A DNA stretch of 64,000 nucleotides, taken from contig NZ_FUWW01000004.1 of assembly GCF_900167205.1 (NCBI RefSeq), positions 1-64,000 of the forward strand, read 5' to 3'. The translations under genes and the position numbers were made by a program. The stretch's first letter is position 1; the number at the start of each line of letters is the position of its first letter. Origin of the DNA: Eubacterium coprostanoligenes (GTDB lineage Bacteria; Bacillota; Clostridia; Oscillospirales; Acutalibacteraceae). This document shows positions 51,299 through 60,942 of this stretch, piece by piece. The notes under the pieces are model-generated. The model worked only from the letters and a program-made list of their open reading frames with translations. It ran no database searches and was not told the DNA's origin.

Positions 51299-52912
51299 AT
51301 GAAAAGATATTCAAAGATTACTCCGCAGGGCAGCAGAGATTATCTGTTTGAGGAGTGCGATGACAGAAGACGGGTTGAACACGAACTTTCTGTTTTGTTC
51401 AAGGAAAATAATTACAGAAAGGTAATCACTCCTGCTATTGAATACTTTGATGTTTTCAAAAGCGACAATGTCGGTATTGAATCGGAGATGATGTTCAAGA
51501 TGTCTGATTCAAAGGGCAGAACAACCGTTCTTCGCCCCGACAACACTATGCCTATTGCCCGTATGGTTGCAACACGATTGCACGATGAGGAACTTCCTGT
51601 CAGATTGTATTACAGCCAGCCTGTATTTGTCAGGGCAAAGGATTTGGCGGGCAGACCGAGTGAGATTGCTCAAAGTGGTGTTGAACTTATTGGTGACGGC
51701 TCTTTTGATGCGGATATAGAGATTGTCAAAATGGCGGTTGAAAGCCTGAAAAAAAGCAACCTCAATTCATTTAAACTTGAACTCGGCAATGCGGCATTTT
51801 TCAATGTTGTTCTTGGAAAAATGAACATTTCGCCAAATGACAGGGCAGATGTTGTCAACTATATCGAGTCAAAGAACTATGCGGCTCTCGGTGATTTGCT
51901 CGATAAAATCGGTGACACTGCCGAAACAAGAGTAATCCGCAGATTGCCTCGTCTTTTTGGCGATGCGTCTGTTATTGATGAAGCAAAAAAACTATATTCC
52001 GATTCTGCATTTCAACAGGCTTTGTTATATCTTCAAACTGTTTACAACAGGCTTTGTGACGAGGGATTGAAAGATTATATCATTCTCGACCTCGGTCTTG
52101 TGAATCGTTCAAATTATTACACAGGAATTATATTCCACGGCTATGCCGAAGGTTCGGGCATTTCTGTTCTTTCCGGCGGTAGATATGACAATCTCCTCGG
52201 CGAATTCGGTATGCCCGCTCCGGCTATCGGCTTTGCTGTTGAGGTGACTGCTTTGTGCGAGGCTATGCACGAGGTTATCAATGTTGAACGACCTATCCGC
52301 ATTGCTCTCACAAAAGGCAGATTGGAGCGAAAAACCGTTGAATTGTTCAAGACTATGGGGCTTGACACAAAGGAACTTGAAAACAAGGGAAGAAGGCTCA
52401 TTCTCCCCGTTGATAAATACGAAACCGTGCTGTCAAAAGCACCCGATGTAATTACTTATGTTGAGCACGGCGTGTGCGACATCGGCATTGTCGGCAAGGA
52501 CACAATCGTTGAGCACGGCTCATCTTTTTATGAGGTTATTGATTTGAACATCGGCAAATGCAAATTTGCCCTTGCTTGCCCAAAGGGAACAGATTTCTTT
52601 TCGGGTTATAAGCGAAAAACAGTTGCATCAAAATATCCAAAGGTTGCAAAGGAATTTTTTGAATCAAAGGGTATGGATGTTGAGGTTATCAAGATTGAGG
52701 GCAGTGTGGAGCTTGCTCCGCTTTTGGGGCTTGCAGACGGCATTATTGATATTGTTGAAACAGGCTCAACTTTGAAAGAAAACGGTCTTGAGGTTGTTGA
52801 GGACATCTTCCCGATTTCCGCAAGAGTGATAGTGAATATGGCTTCAATGAAACTTCGCAAGGCTGAAATAGAAGAATTTTTGAACGATTTGGAACTTGCG
52901 TCCCGTGTTTGA
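51299..52912 (+). CDS. hisZG: HisZ-HisG fusion: ATP phosphoribosyltransferase regulatory plus catalytic subunits
   Basis: A single 537-codon frame encodes two proteins that are normally separate. Residues 1 to about 325 are HisZ, a HisRS paralogue (KRYSKITPQGSRDYLFEECD, TVLRPDNTMPIARM, SVLSGGRYDNLLGEFG). Residues 331-537 are a complete short-form HisG (RPIRIALTKGRLERKTVELF, the PRPP loop EGSVELAPLLGLADGIIDIV, SARVIVNMASMK). Short HisG needs HisZ for activity and histidine feedback, so fusion fixes the stoichiometry. It starts the first step of histidine synthesis. The start agrees with HisZ homology although the SD is distant. A sequencing error joining two genes is unlikely, because the frame is clean across the linker. 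Confidence 0.95.
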   Translation: MKRYSKITPQGSRDYLFEECDDRRRVEHELSVLFKENNYRKVITPAIEYFDVFKSDNVGIESEMMFKMSDSKGRTTVLRPDNTMPIARMVATRLHDEELPVRLYYSQPVFVRAKDLAGRPSEIAQSGVELIGDGSFDADIEIVKMAVESLKKSNLNSFKLELGNAAFFNVVLGKMNISPNDRADVVNYIESKNYAALGDLLDKIGDTAETRVIRRLPRLFGDASVIDEAKKLYSDSAFQQALLYLQTVYNRLCDEGLKDYIILDLGLVNRSNYYTGIIFHGYAEGSGISVLSGGRYDNLLGEFGMPAPAIGFAVEVTALCEAMHEVINVERPIRIALTKGRLERKTVELFKTMGLDTKELENKGRRLILPVDKYETVLSKAPDVITYVEHGVCDIGIVGKDTIVEHGSSFYEVIDLNIGKCKFALACPKGTDFFSGYKRKTVASKYPKVAKEFFESKGMDVEVIKIEGSVELAPLLGLADGIIDIVETGSTLKENGLEVVEDIFPISARVIVNMASMKLRKAEIEEFLNDLELASRV

Positions 52913-52921
52913 TAGGAGGAA

Positions 52922-54208
52922 ATGATGAAAATTACAAAGGCAAACGGCAAAGCAGAATATGCCGTTATGGAAAATCTGAAAAAAAGAATTGACGAAACTG
53001 ACGAAAAAATCGTTGCTATTGTTTCAAATATTATAAATGAGGTTAAGGAAAACGGTGATGACGCTGTTCGTGAATTCACTGTTCGTTTTGACGGCGGCGT
53101 GCCTAAAAAGACTGTTATCGAAAAAGACGAACTTCAGGAATACCTCAATATGGTAGATGATGATTTCAAGTCTGCCATTATCAAAGCAAAGAATAATATC
53201 TATGATTTCCATCTCCGTCAGGCTCAACAGTCTTGGATGACCACCAAGGAAAGCGGAGTTATTATGGGACAGAGAGTTCGTGGACTTCACAGAGTCGGCA
53301 TCTATGTTCCGGGTGGCACAGCAGCTTATCCGTCATCTGTTTTGATGAACGCAGTGCCTGCCAAAATCGCAGGAGTAAAGGAAATTATTATGGTAACTCC
53401 TCCTGCAACCGATGGAAATCCCGACCCTAATATTATGGCTGCCGCTGCTGTTGCAGGGGTAGACAGAGTGTTCCTTGTCGGCGGTGCACAGGCTGTTGCC
53501 GCTCTTGCATATGGAACAGAAAAAATACCAAAGGTAGACAAGATTGTCGGTCCGGGCAATATTTTTGTTGCAACTGCAAAAAAACTCCTTTACGGTGTGG
53601 TTGACATTGATATGGTAGCAGGACCGAGCGAAATTCTTATCGTTGCAGATAAAACAGCAGATCCCGCATTTTTGGCTGCCGACCTTATGTCGCAGGCAGA
53701 ACACGACAAAATGGCTTCTGCAATTTTGCTCACCACTTCAATTGATTTGGCAAGAGCAACCGTGCACGAGATTGAAAAGCAGGTCAAAGACCTTGAGCGT
53801 CAGGAAATCATCCGTGAAAGCCTTGAGAATTATGGCGAAATCATTGTTTGTGATGATGTTATGCAGGCAATCGACTTTGCAAACGAACTTGCTCCCGAAC
53901 ATCTTGAACTTTGCGTAACCGAACCGCTTAAATATATCGGCAAGGTTGACAATGCCGGTTCGGTGTTCCTAGGCAATTTCTCACCTGAACCGCTCGGTGA
54001 TTATTTTGCCGGACCAAACCATGTTTTGCCAACTTCAGGCACTGCAAGATTTTTCTCGCCTTTGGGTGTAGACAGCTTTGTAAAGAAGTCGTCATTCATC
54101 TATTACACCCCTGCCGAGCTTCACGAGGCAAAGGATGATATTATCAAATTGGCAGAAACAGAGGGCCTTGCGGCTCACGCAAATTCAATCAAAGTTCGAT
54201 TTGAATAA
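52922..54208 (+). CDS. hisD: Histidinol dehydrogenase
   Basis: The 428-aa Zn-dependent enzyme carries YVPGGTAAYPSSVLMNAVPA, VGPGNIFVATAKK, DMVAGPSEILIVAD, LMSQAEHD and GPNHVLPTSGTARFFSPLG, all typical of HisD. It catalyses the last two steps, histidinol to histidine. GATAGGAGGA lies before ATGATG; the start may be 52922 or 52925. The gene follows hisZG by 9 nt. Confidence 0.97.
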   Translation: MMKITKANGKAEYAVMENLKKRIDETDEKIVAIVSNIINEVKENGDDAVREFTVRFDGGVPKKTVIEKDELQEYLNMVDDDFKSAIIKAKNNIYDFHLRQAQQSWMTTKESGVIMGQRVRGLHRVGIYVPGGTAAYPSSVLMNAVPAKIAGVKEIIMVTPPATDGNPDPNIMAAAAVAGVDRVFLVGGAQAVAALAYGTEKIPKVDKIVGPGNIFVATAKKLLYGVVDIDMVAGPSEILIVADKTADPAFLAADLMSQAEHDKMASAILLTTSIDLARATVHEIEKQVKDLERQEIIRESLENYGEIIVCDDVMQAIDFANELAPEHLELCVTEPLKYIGKVDNAGSVFLGNFSPEPLGDYFAGPNHVLPTSGTARFFSPLGVDSFVKKSSFIYYTPAELHEAKDDIIKLAETEGLAAHANSIKVRFE

Positions 54209-54258
54209 GTAACAACTTTGTACATAAACGATTTTTCAAATAATAAAAGGATAAAATT

Positions 54259-54837
54259 ATGCGCACAGCATCAGTAGAAAGAAACACAAAAGAAACACAG
54301 ATTAAAGCGGAACTTAACCTTGACGGCGGAGAGGTTTGCATCTCAACAGGTATCGGCTTCTTTGACCATATGCTAACAGCCTTTGCTGTTCACGGCGGCT
54401 TCGGATTGAAACTCACTGTGAACGGTGACCTTGATGTAGACACTCACCACACTGTTGAGGATACGGGCATTGTGCTTGGTAATGCGTTCAAGCAGGCACT
54501 CGGCGATATGAGCGGAATTGAACGCTACGGCTCGTTCTTTATTCCTATGGACGAAAGTCTTGCACAGGTGTCGCTTGACATTTCAAACCGTCCGTTTTTG
54601 GTGTTCAATGCAGATTTCAAGCAAGAGCGTTGCGGTGATTATGAAACCTGCGTAACAGAAGAATTCTGGCGTGCTTTTGCCGTAAACGGCGGTATCACAC
54701 TTCACATCAATGTGCTTTACGGCTCAAATGCTCACCACGAGATTGAAGCAATTTTCAAGGCAGTTGCTCACGCAATGAAAATCGCTGTTTCAAAAAATGT
54801 TGATGGCTCTGTTTTGTCAACAAAAGGAGTACTTTAA
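54259..54837 (+). CDS. hisB: Imidazoleglycerol-phosphate dehydratase
   Basis: The 192-aa monofunctional IGPD has the metal-binding motifs GIGFFDHMLTAFAVHGG, DTHHTVEDTGI and NAHHEIEAIFKAVAHAMK. There is no histidinol-phosphatase domain, as usual for Firmicutes. Its stop overlaps the hisA start (TAATG). A 50-nt gap separates it from hisD, with AAAAGGA before the ATG. Confidence 0.97.
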   Translation: MRTASVERNTKETQIKAELNLDGGEVCISTGIGFFDHMLTAFAVHGGFGLKLTVNGDLDVDTHHTVEDTGIVLGNAFKQALGDMSGIERYGSFFIPMDESLAQVSLDISNRPFLVFNADFKQERCGDYETCVTEEFWRAFAVNGGITLHINVLYGSNAHHEIEAIFKAVAHAMKIAVSKNVDGSVLSTKGVL

Positions 54838-55550
54838 TGATTATTTTTCCCGCTATTGATATTATAGACAGCAAGCCTGTAAGACTGTTCAAGGGTGATT
54901 TTGCAACAGCCGAGCAGGTTGCGGATGATGTGCTCGAAACTGCAAACGGCTTTGTTCAGGCAGGTGCAGAATGGGTGCATATGGTTGACCTTGACGGCTC
55001 ACTTAAAAAAGAGAGAGTCAACTCTCAAACCTTTGTTGATGTTGCCGCTCAAACTCCGCTCAAGGTAGAAATCGGCGGTGGAATTCGCACAATGGCAGAC
55101 ATTGATTTTTATGCAAACAACGGCATTTCAAGAGTGATTTTAGGCTCTGTTGCCCTCAAAAATCCCGCTTTGGTGGAACAGGCAGTCAAGGAATTCGGCG
55201 AGCTTATCGCAGTCGGAATTGATGCAAAAAACGGCTTTGTTGCAACAGAGGGTTGGACAGAAGGCTCCGACACTCATTACATCGACCTTGCAAAGCAGAT
55301 GGAAGCAATGGGCGTTAAGACCATTATTTATACCGACATTTCAAAAGACGGTACGCTCAGCGGACCGAATGTTGAACAGCTTACAGCACTCAACGAAGCT
55401 GTTTCTTGCGATATAACAGCTTCAGGCGGTGTCACAAATATTGATGACATTGTGGCTTTGAAAGATAAAAATCTCTATGGCGCGATTTGCGGAAAATCAA
55501 TTTATAAAGGCACTTTGGATTTAAGACAGGCTGTGGAGGTTTGCAAATAA
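54837..55550 (+). CDS. hisA: ProFAR isomerase
   Basis: The 237-aa TIM barrel has the start [19 protein letters not shown], the phosphate loops [13 protein letters not shown] and [11 protein letters not shown], and [16 protein letters not shown]. It isomerises ProFAR to PRFAR. HisF, its paralogue, should follow but is not here; the Asp/Asp catalytic pattern and the ID(I/S)K start mark this as HisA rather than HisF. Stop and hisI start overlap (TAATG). Confidence 0.94.
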   Translation: MIIFPAIDIIDSKPVRLFKGDFATAEQVADDVLETANGFVQAGAEWVHMVDLDGSLKKERVNSQTFVDVAAQTPLKVEIGGGIRTMADIDFYANNGISRVILGSVALKNPALVEQAVKEFGELIAVGIDAKNGFVATEGWTEGSDTHYIDLAKQMEAMGVKTIIYTDISKDGTLSGPNVEQLTALNEAVSCDITASGGVTNIDDIVALKDKNLYGAICGKSIYKGTLDLRQAVEVCK

Positions 55551-55879
55551 TGGATTTGGACAAGTATTTTAAAAAGAGCGAGCTTATTCCTGCGATTGTT
55601 CAAGAACAGTCAACAGGCGAGGTGCTTATGTTGGCTTATATGAACAAGGAGTCTTTGCAAAAAACTCTTGAAACAGGCTACACTTGGTTTTGGTCAAGAA
55701 GCAGACAGGAACTTTGGAACAAGGGCGCAACTTCGGGACATTTGCAAAAAATCACCGATATAAAGGGTGATTGCGATGACGATGCTTTGCTCATCAAAGT
55801 TGTGCAAACAGGTGCTGCTTGCCACACGGGAAATCACTCGTGCTTTTTCAACAATATAGATTTTAACAAAGCGGATTGA
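55550..55879 (+). CDS. hisI: Phosphoribosyl-AMP cyclohydrolase
   Basis: The 109-aa stand-alone HisI domain has [39 protein letters not shown], the metal site DCDDDALL and the Zn Cys motif [13 protein letters not shown]. The ATG at 55550 overlaps the hisA stop; an ATG at 55541 lies inside hisA. It opens the adenine ring of PR-AMP. Confidence 0.96.
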   Translation: MDLDKYFKKSELIPAIVQEQSTGEVLMLAYMNKESLQKTLETGYTWFWSRSRQELWNKGATSGHLQKITDIKGDCDDDALLIKVVQTGAACHTGNHSCFFNNIDFNKAD

Positions 55880-55890
55880 CAGGAGAAAAT

Positions 55891-56214
55891 ATGGACTATA
55901 TCAGAAACGATTACGAAACAATCCTTGCAAGAAAAAATGCAAAAGAGGAAGGCTCTTACACTTGCTATCTTTTTGAACAGGGACTTGATAAGATATTGAA
56001 AAAAGTCGGCGAGGAAAGCACAGAAATGGTTATTGCCGCAAAAAACGGAGTTAAGGAAGAAACAGTCGGTGAGATTTGCGACCTTATTTATCACACACTT
56101 GTTATGATGGTGAATGAAGGTATCAGCGTTGAAGATGTTGAGGCTGTTCTCCAAAAGCGTGCAGAAAAAGCAGGCAATTTAAAGAAATTTCATAAGGTAG
56201 ACAAAAATTCATAA
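55891..56214 (+). CDS. hisE: Phosphoribosyl-ATP pyrophosphatase
   Basis: The 107-aa MazG-like all-alpha protein has KKVGEESTEMVIAAKNG (the metal-binding ExxE motif) and EICDLIYHTLVMM. HisE hydrolyses PR-ATP to PR-AMP, the step before HisI. The ATG at 55891 follows AGGAGA; an in-frame TTG at 55876 overlaps hisI and is less likely. Its stop overlaps the recJ start (TAATG). Confidence 0.95.
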   Translation: MDYIRNDYETILARKNAKEEGSYTCYLFEQGLDKILKKVGEESTEMVIAAKNGVKEETVGEICDLIYHTLVMMVNEGISVEDVEAVLQKRAEKAGNLKKFHKVDKNS

Positions 56215-58238
56215 TGGCGATTAAAAGATGGGTAATAAGGCAGGCTGACAAGGAGCGTGCGTCCCAAATCAGCGAAAAATTTAATATTGACCCATTTGTT
56301 GCATTTTTGATGGTATCAAGGGGAATCGTTGACGACTTGGATGTTGTCAATTTTATGGCAGATGAATTTATGCTGTCATCTCCGTTTGATATGGTAGATA
56401 TGGATGAGGCTGTTTTCACCGTGAGCGAAACGATAGAAAACGGCGACAAAATCTGTGTTTACGGCGACTACGATTGCGACGGTGTTACATCCACAACTTT
56501 GCTTGTGGATTTTCTGCGTAATAAAGGGGCAGATGTTTGCTATTATATTCCGAGCCGTGACAAAGAGGGTTACGGTCTGAATATGTCTGCAATTGACACA
56601 ATCGCTTCTTGGGGCGTAAACTTGATTATAACAGTTGACAACGGCATCAGTGCATTTGACGAGGCGGAGCATATTTACGAACTCGGTATGTCGCTTGTGA
56701 TAACCGACCACCATCAGCTTTCGGACGGCAGGCTTCCTGTTGCGGAGGCTGTTGTCAATCCTCACAGAGAGGAAAACACGATGGATTTCCGTGATTTTTG
56801 CGGAGTCGGTGTTGCGTTCAAACTTGCTGTTGCGATGGACGAGGATAATATTGAACAGATTGTTGAAAACTATATTGACCTTGTTGCAATCGGCACAATA
56901 GCTGATGTTATGCCTTTGAAGGAGGAGAACAGAGCGTTTGTCCGCAGAGGAATTCAAAAGCTGAACACCAATCCTCGCAAGTCGCTTGCACCGCTTATCG
57001 GCAGAAATTCAAATGCTCTCACTTCGCAGGACATAGCGTTTCAGATTTGCCCGAGAATTAACGCAATGGGCAGAATAGGCGACGCAAAAAGAGCGGTTGA
57101 TTTTCTTCTTTGCGATAACGCACAGGAGGCTGTTTCTGCTTGCAATAGCCTTGATGAAGAAAATGCGAACCGACAAAAAATCGAGCAGGAAATAATTGAT
57201 GATGTAAAATTGCAGATTAAAAAGAATCCTCGCCTTGTGTCATCTCCCGTTATAGTTGTGGCAGGAAAAGGCTATCATCACGGTGTAATCGGCATTGTGG
57301 CTGCTCACATTTTGGAGCAATACGGCAAGCCGACATTCATTGTCGGTATTGATGAAAACGGCGTTGCACGAGGCTCTGCAAGAAGTGTTGAGGGCTTCAA
57401 TATTTTTGAGGCTTTGTCTTCTTGCAGTGATGATTTGATTCAGTTCGGCGGTCATCCTATGGCGGCAGGTATCACTCTCAATGAGGATATGATAGAAAAG
57501 TTCTCGGCTGATATAAACGAGTTTGCAATAAAAAATTATCCTGTTATGCCACAGGGCGAGCTTACTCTGGATTTCAAACTTGCACCGTCATATCTCAATG
57601 TTGACCTTGTTGATTCTCTGTCGGTGCTTGAACCATATGGAGCAGGCAATCCGCAGGCAGTTTTTGGAATATATAAATTGAAACTTTTGGGCGTCACTCC
57701 GCTCAGCGAAGGCAAACATATTCGCCTTGATTTGCAGAAGAAAGATACAAAAATCCGTGTTGTCAAGTTTTCAACACCGTATAATGAATTTCCGTACAAA
57801 TCTGGTGATGAACTGAATTTGGCTGTCAAGGTGAGCAAAAATGCTTATAACGGCAAAATGTATTTGTCTGTGCAGGCGGTTGACATTCGTCTTTCGTCAT
57901 TTGACGAGGAAAAGTATTTTGCCGAAAAGTCATTGTATGATTTGTACAGATACACGGGCAGGGTTGACAAATCTCTTTATCCGACAAGAGAAGAATGTGC
58001 CCTTGTCTATAAATATTTGAAGAAAAACAACGGCTACCCTTATTCGCTTGAAAGTCTGTATTTCAGGCTTCAGGACAAGTTGACTTATGGCAAACTTATG
58101 TTTGCAATCAAGGCATTTTCGCAGGGTGGTTTGATAAATTATAAAAAAGGAATAACCCTTAATATTGTTAAAGAAAAAGTAAATCTTGAAGAAACTCCGA
58201 TTCTTAAGGCTTTGAAGGGAAGATTGAACATTGAGTGA
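56214..58238 (+). CDS. recJ: Single-stranded-DNA-specific exonuclease RecJ
   Basis: The 674-aa protein has the DHH phosphoesterase motifs VYGDYDCDGVTSTTLL (about residue 80), VDNGISAFDE and VITDHHQLSDG. A DHHA1 domain (VVAGKGYHHGVIGIVAAHI, QFGGHPMAAGI) and a C-terminal OB region follow. It degrades 5' ends of ssDNA in recombination and mismatch repair. It is translationally coupled to hisE by overlap and its end overlaps relA. apt, often found between recJ and relA in Clostridia, is absent. Confidence 0.94.
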   Translation: MAIKRWVIRQADKERASQISEKFNIDPFVAFLMVSRGIVDDLDVVNFMADEFMLSSPFDMVDMDEAVFTVSETIENGDKICVYGDYDCDGVTSTTLLVDFLRNKGADVCYYIPSRDKEGYGLNMSAIDTIASWGVNLIITVDNGISAFDEAEHIYELGMSLVITDHHQLSDGRLPVAEAVVNPHREENTMDFRDFCGVGVAFKLAVAMDEDNIEQIVENYIDLVAIGTIADVMPLKEENRAFVRRGIQKLNTNPRKSLAPLIGRNSNALTSQDIAFQICPRINAMGRIGDAKRAVDFLLCDNAQEAVSACNSLDEENANRQKIEQEIIDDVKLQIKKNPRLVSSPVIVVAGKGYHHGVIGIVAAHILEQYGKPTFIVGIDENGVARGSARSVEGFNIFEALSSCSDDLIQFGGHPMAAGITLNEDMIEKFSADINEFAIKNYPVMPQGELTLDFKLAPSYLNVDLVDSLSVLEPYGAGNPQAVFGIYKLKLLGVTPLSEGKHIRLDLQKKDTKIRVVKFSTPYNEFPYKSGDELNLAVKVSKNAYNGKMYLSVQAVDIRLSSFDEEKYFAEKSLYDLYRYTGRVDKSLYPTREECALVYKYLKKNNGYPYSLESLYFRLQDKLTYGKLMFAIKAFSQGGLINYKKGITLNIVKEKVNLEETPILKALKGRLNIE

Positions 58239-60468
58239 AGAAGTAAAGACAACACAAGAGAAAAAAGAAGAAATAAAATTAGAGGATTATGACGATAAGT
58301 TTGATGAGTTCTTTGATGAAGTAAAAAAGAACCCGAATTATAACAGCGAGCTTATCTTAAAGGCATACAAATTGGCATATGAGGCGCATAAAAATCAGCG
58401 TCGCCGTTCGGGTGAACCGTATATTATGCACCCTGTTGCCGTTGCAAAAATTCTCTTTGATTACGGAATGGACAACGAGTGTATCATCGGTGCGCTTCTT
58501 CATGATGTTGTTGAGGATACAACATACGACCTTAATTTTATTCGTGAGCATTTCGGCGAAGAAGTTGCCGTGCTTGTTGACGGTGTAACAAAACTCGGCA
58601 AAATTCCGCTTTCAACAAAGGAGGAAGTGCAGGCAGAGAATATCCGCAAGATGTTCATTGCGATGAATCAGGATGTTCGAGTTATCATCATCAAACTTGC
58701 CGACCGACTTCATAATATGCGCACTCTTCAGCATATGCCTCCGTATAAGCAAAGAGAAAAATCACTTGAAACTCTCGAGATTTATGCTCCGATTGCTCAC
58801 CGTCTCGGTATCCGTGCAGTTAAGGAAGAACTCGAGGATTTGGCAATTCGCTACCTCGACCCTTATGCTTACAAGGAAATTGAAAACTCTCTTTCTATGA
58901 AACAGAACGAGGGCAAGGAATTCCTTGAGGAAATCAAGGCTCAAATCAAGAAGAAAATTGAACCTATTATGCCGGGTGCTCAAATCACATCAAGAGTGAA
59001 ATCTGTTCACGGTATTTTCCGTAAGCTATACATCAAGGGCAAAACTTTTGATGAAATTTACGACATCTATGCTGTTCGTATTATCGTTGATTCTATGATT
59101 GATTGCTATAATGCTCTCGGTATAGTTCACGATATGTTCACTCCGCTTCCGGGTAGATTTAAGGATTATATCTCCACACCGAAGCCCAATATGTATCAGT
59201 CGCTTCATACCACTGTCCTCAGCAAAAAAGGTATTCCGTTCGAAATTCAAATTCGAACTTGGGAAATGCACCGCACCGCTGAATACGGTATTGCAGCTCA
59301 CTGGAAGTACAAAATCGGCAAGGGCGGAGAAGATAATTTTGACACATCACTTCAGTGGATTCATCAGATGCTCGAAAACGGCGACTCTGCCGATAATGCC
59401 GAAGATATGGTTATGTCCATCAAAGGCGACCTTTCTATTGATGAAATATATGTTTTTACCCCAAGAGGTGATGTAAAGTCGCTTCCGAAAGGCTCAACTG
59501 TCATCGACTTTGCGTATGCAATTCACTCGGCAGTCGGCAACAAAATGGTCGGCGCAAAGGTTGACGGCAGAATTGTACCGCTTGATACCAAAGTTCGCAC
59601 GGGTCAAATTGTTGAGATTATTACATCAAAGCAACCGGGCAAAGGTCCGTCAAGAGATTGGCTCAAGATTGTTAAAACAGGTGAGGCACGCTCAAAAATC
59701 CGTGCTTGGTTTAAAAAAGAAAAGCGTGATGAAAACATTGTTCAGGGTAAACAGGATTTAGACCACGAATTCAAAAAGAATTATATTCGTTTTGAGGGCG
59801 ACAAGTACGAGGAATTTGTTAAGAAAATTTCGGAGCGTCAGCATTTTGACAGCGTAGAGGATTTCTATGCCGCAATCGGTTACGGCGGTGTGCAGATTAC
59901 CCGTCTTATGCCCGGTATTAAGGATGAATATAACCGTAATTGGAAAGAAAAAGCTCCTGCTCCTGCACAAACAACCAATACAGTATCAAAGGTTAATCGT
60001 GAGCCGAAGTCATCGGGCGGTGTAGTTGTTGAGGGAATTGACAACTGCCTTATCAATATGGCAAAGTGTTGCAATCCGCTTCCGGGTGAAGAGATTATCG
60101 GATTTATAACAAGAGGTCACGGCTTGACAATCCATTGCAGAAACTGCAAAAATGTACCTGTCGATTTGGAAAACTGTGCCGAGCCTGAACGCTGGATAAA
60201 GGCTCATTGGGACAGCAACATCAAGGTTGAGGCTCGTAGTTCTCTCAACATTTATGCCATTGACCGTGACGGTATGGTGCTTGATATTACAACCACAATA
60301 GCGAGTGCTCATGTCAAGATGAACGCAATCAATGCCCGTCCGATTAATGACGGCAATTGCCTGACTTCAATCACTATAACAGTTAACAACAAAGAGCATC
60401 TTGACGCAGTTATCAGGCTTCTTAATAAGATAGACGGTGTTTATCTTATCGAGAGAAGCGACCAGTAA
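58231..60468 (+). CDS. relA: Bifunctional (p)ppGpp synthetase/hydrolase RelA/SpoT (Rel)
   Basis: The 745-aa long RSH protein has an HD hydrolase domain (MHPVAVAKILF...GALLHDVVEDT, about 70-110), a synthetase domain (SRVKSVHGIFRKLYIKGKTF, DIYAVRIIVDS), a TGS domain (YVFTPRGDVKSLPKGSTVID), a conserved-Cys region (INMAKCCNPLPGEEIIGF), and a C-terminal ACT domain. Both catalytic domains look intact, so it should be bifunctional and ribosome-regulated. The start is a TTG at 58231 that overlaps the recJ stop; no in-frame ATG occurs before the HD core, so the TTG is the only reasonable choice. Confidence 0.95.
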   Translation: MSEEVKTTQEKKEEIKLEDYDDKFDEFFDEVKKNPNYNSELILKAYKLAYEAHKNQRRRSGEPYIMHPVAVAKILFDYGMDNECIIGALLHDVVEDTTYDLNFIREHFGEEVAVLVDGVTKLGKIPLSTKEEVQAENIRKMFIAMNQDVRVIIIKLADRLHNMRTLQHMPPYKQREKSLETLEIYAPIAHRLGIRAVKEELEDLAIRYLDPYAYKEIENSLSMKQNEGKEFLEEIKAQIKKKIEPIMPGAQITSRVKSVHGIFRKLYIKGKTFDEIYDIYAVRIIVDSMIDCYNALGIVHDMFTPLPGRFKDYISTPKPNMYQSLHTTVLSKKGIPFEIQIRTWEMHRTAEYGIAAHWKYKIGKGGEDNFDTSLQWIHQMLENGDSADNAEDMVMSIKGDLSIDEIYVFTPRGDVKSLPKGSTVIDFAYAIHSAVGNKMVGAKVDGRIVPLDTKVRTGQIVEIITSKQPGKGPSRDWLKIVKTGEARSKIRAWFKKEKRDENIVQGKQDLDHEFKKNYIRFEGDKYEEFVKKISERQHFDSVEDFYAAIGYGGVQITRLMPGIKDEYNRNWKEKAPAPAQTTNTVSKVNREPKSSGGVVVEGIDNCLINMAKCCNPLPGEEIIGFITRGHGLTIHCRNCKNVPVDLENCAEPERWIKAHWDSNIKVEARSSLNIYAIDRDGMVLDITTTIASAHVKMNAINARPINDGNCLTSITITVNNKEHLDAVIRLLNKIDGVYLIERSDQ

Positions 60469-60489
60469 AATATAATTTCGGAGAAAATT

Positions 60490-60942
60490 ATGAAAGCAGT
60501 AATTCAACGAGTAAAATATGCAAGTGTAAAAATTGACGTAGAAATTGTCGGTGCGTGCAACCAAGGCTTTATGATTTTGTTGGGCGTACAGCAGGGCGAC
60601 ACAGAGGAAGATGCAGACAAACTCCTCAAAAAAGTGCCTGTGCTCCGTATTTTTGAAGATGAAAACGGCAAAATGAACAAAAGCCTCCTTGATGTAAACG
60701 GCGAGGCACTTGTTGTGTCGCAGTTCACGCTTCTTGCCGATTGTTCACACGGCAGACGCCCGTCTTTTATCAATTCCGCACCGCCTGATATTGCAAATGC
60801 TCTGTACGAATATTTTGTTCAGGGAATGAAAGATGCAGGCGTTTCAAGGGTGGAAACAGGTGAGTTTGGCGCAGATATGGCAGTTGAGCTTCTCAACGAC
60901 GGACCTGTAACCATTCTTCTTGATTCAAAGGAGCTTCATTAA
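60490..60942 (+). CDS. dtd: D-aminoacyl-tRNA deacylase
   Basis: The 150-aa protein begins KAVIQRVKYASVKID and has the active-site motifs VSQFTLLADCSHGRRPSF and NDGPVTILLDS (the NxGPVT cis-Pro motif family). It hydrolyses D-amino acids and glycine mischarged on tRNA. It lies 21 nt after relA, the conserved order. Its stop overlaps the start of the next gene (TAATG). Confidence 0.96.
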   Translation: MKAVIQRVKYASVKIDVEIVGACNQGFMILLGVQQGDTEEDADKLLKKVPVLRIFEDENGKMNKSLLDVNGEALVVSQFTLLADCSHGRRPSFINSAPPDIANALYEYFVQGMKDAGVSRVETGEFGADMAVELLNDGPVTILLDSKELH

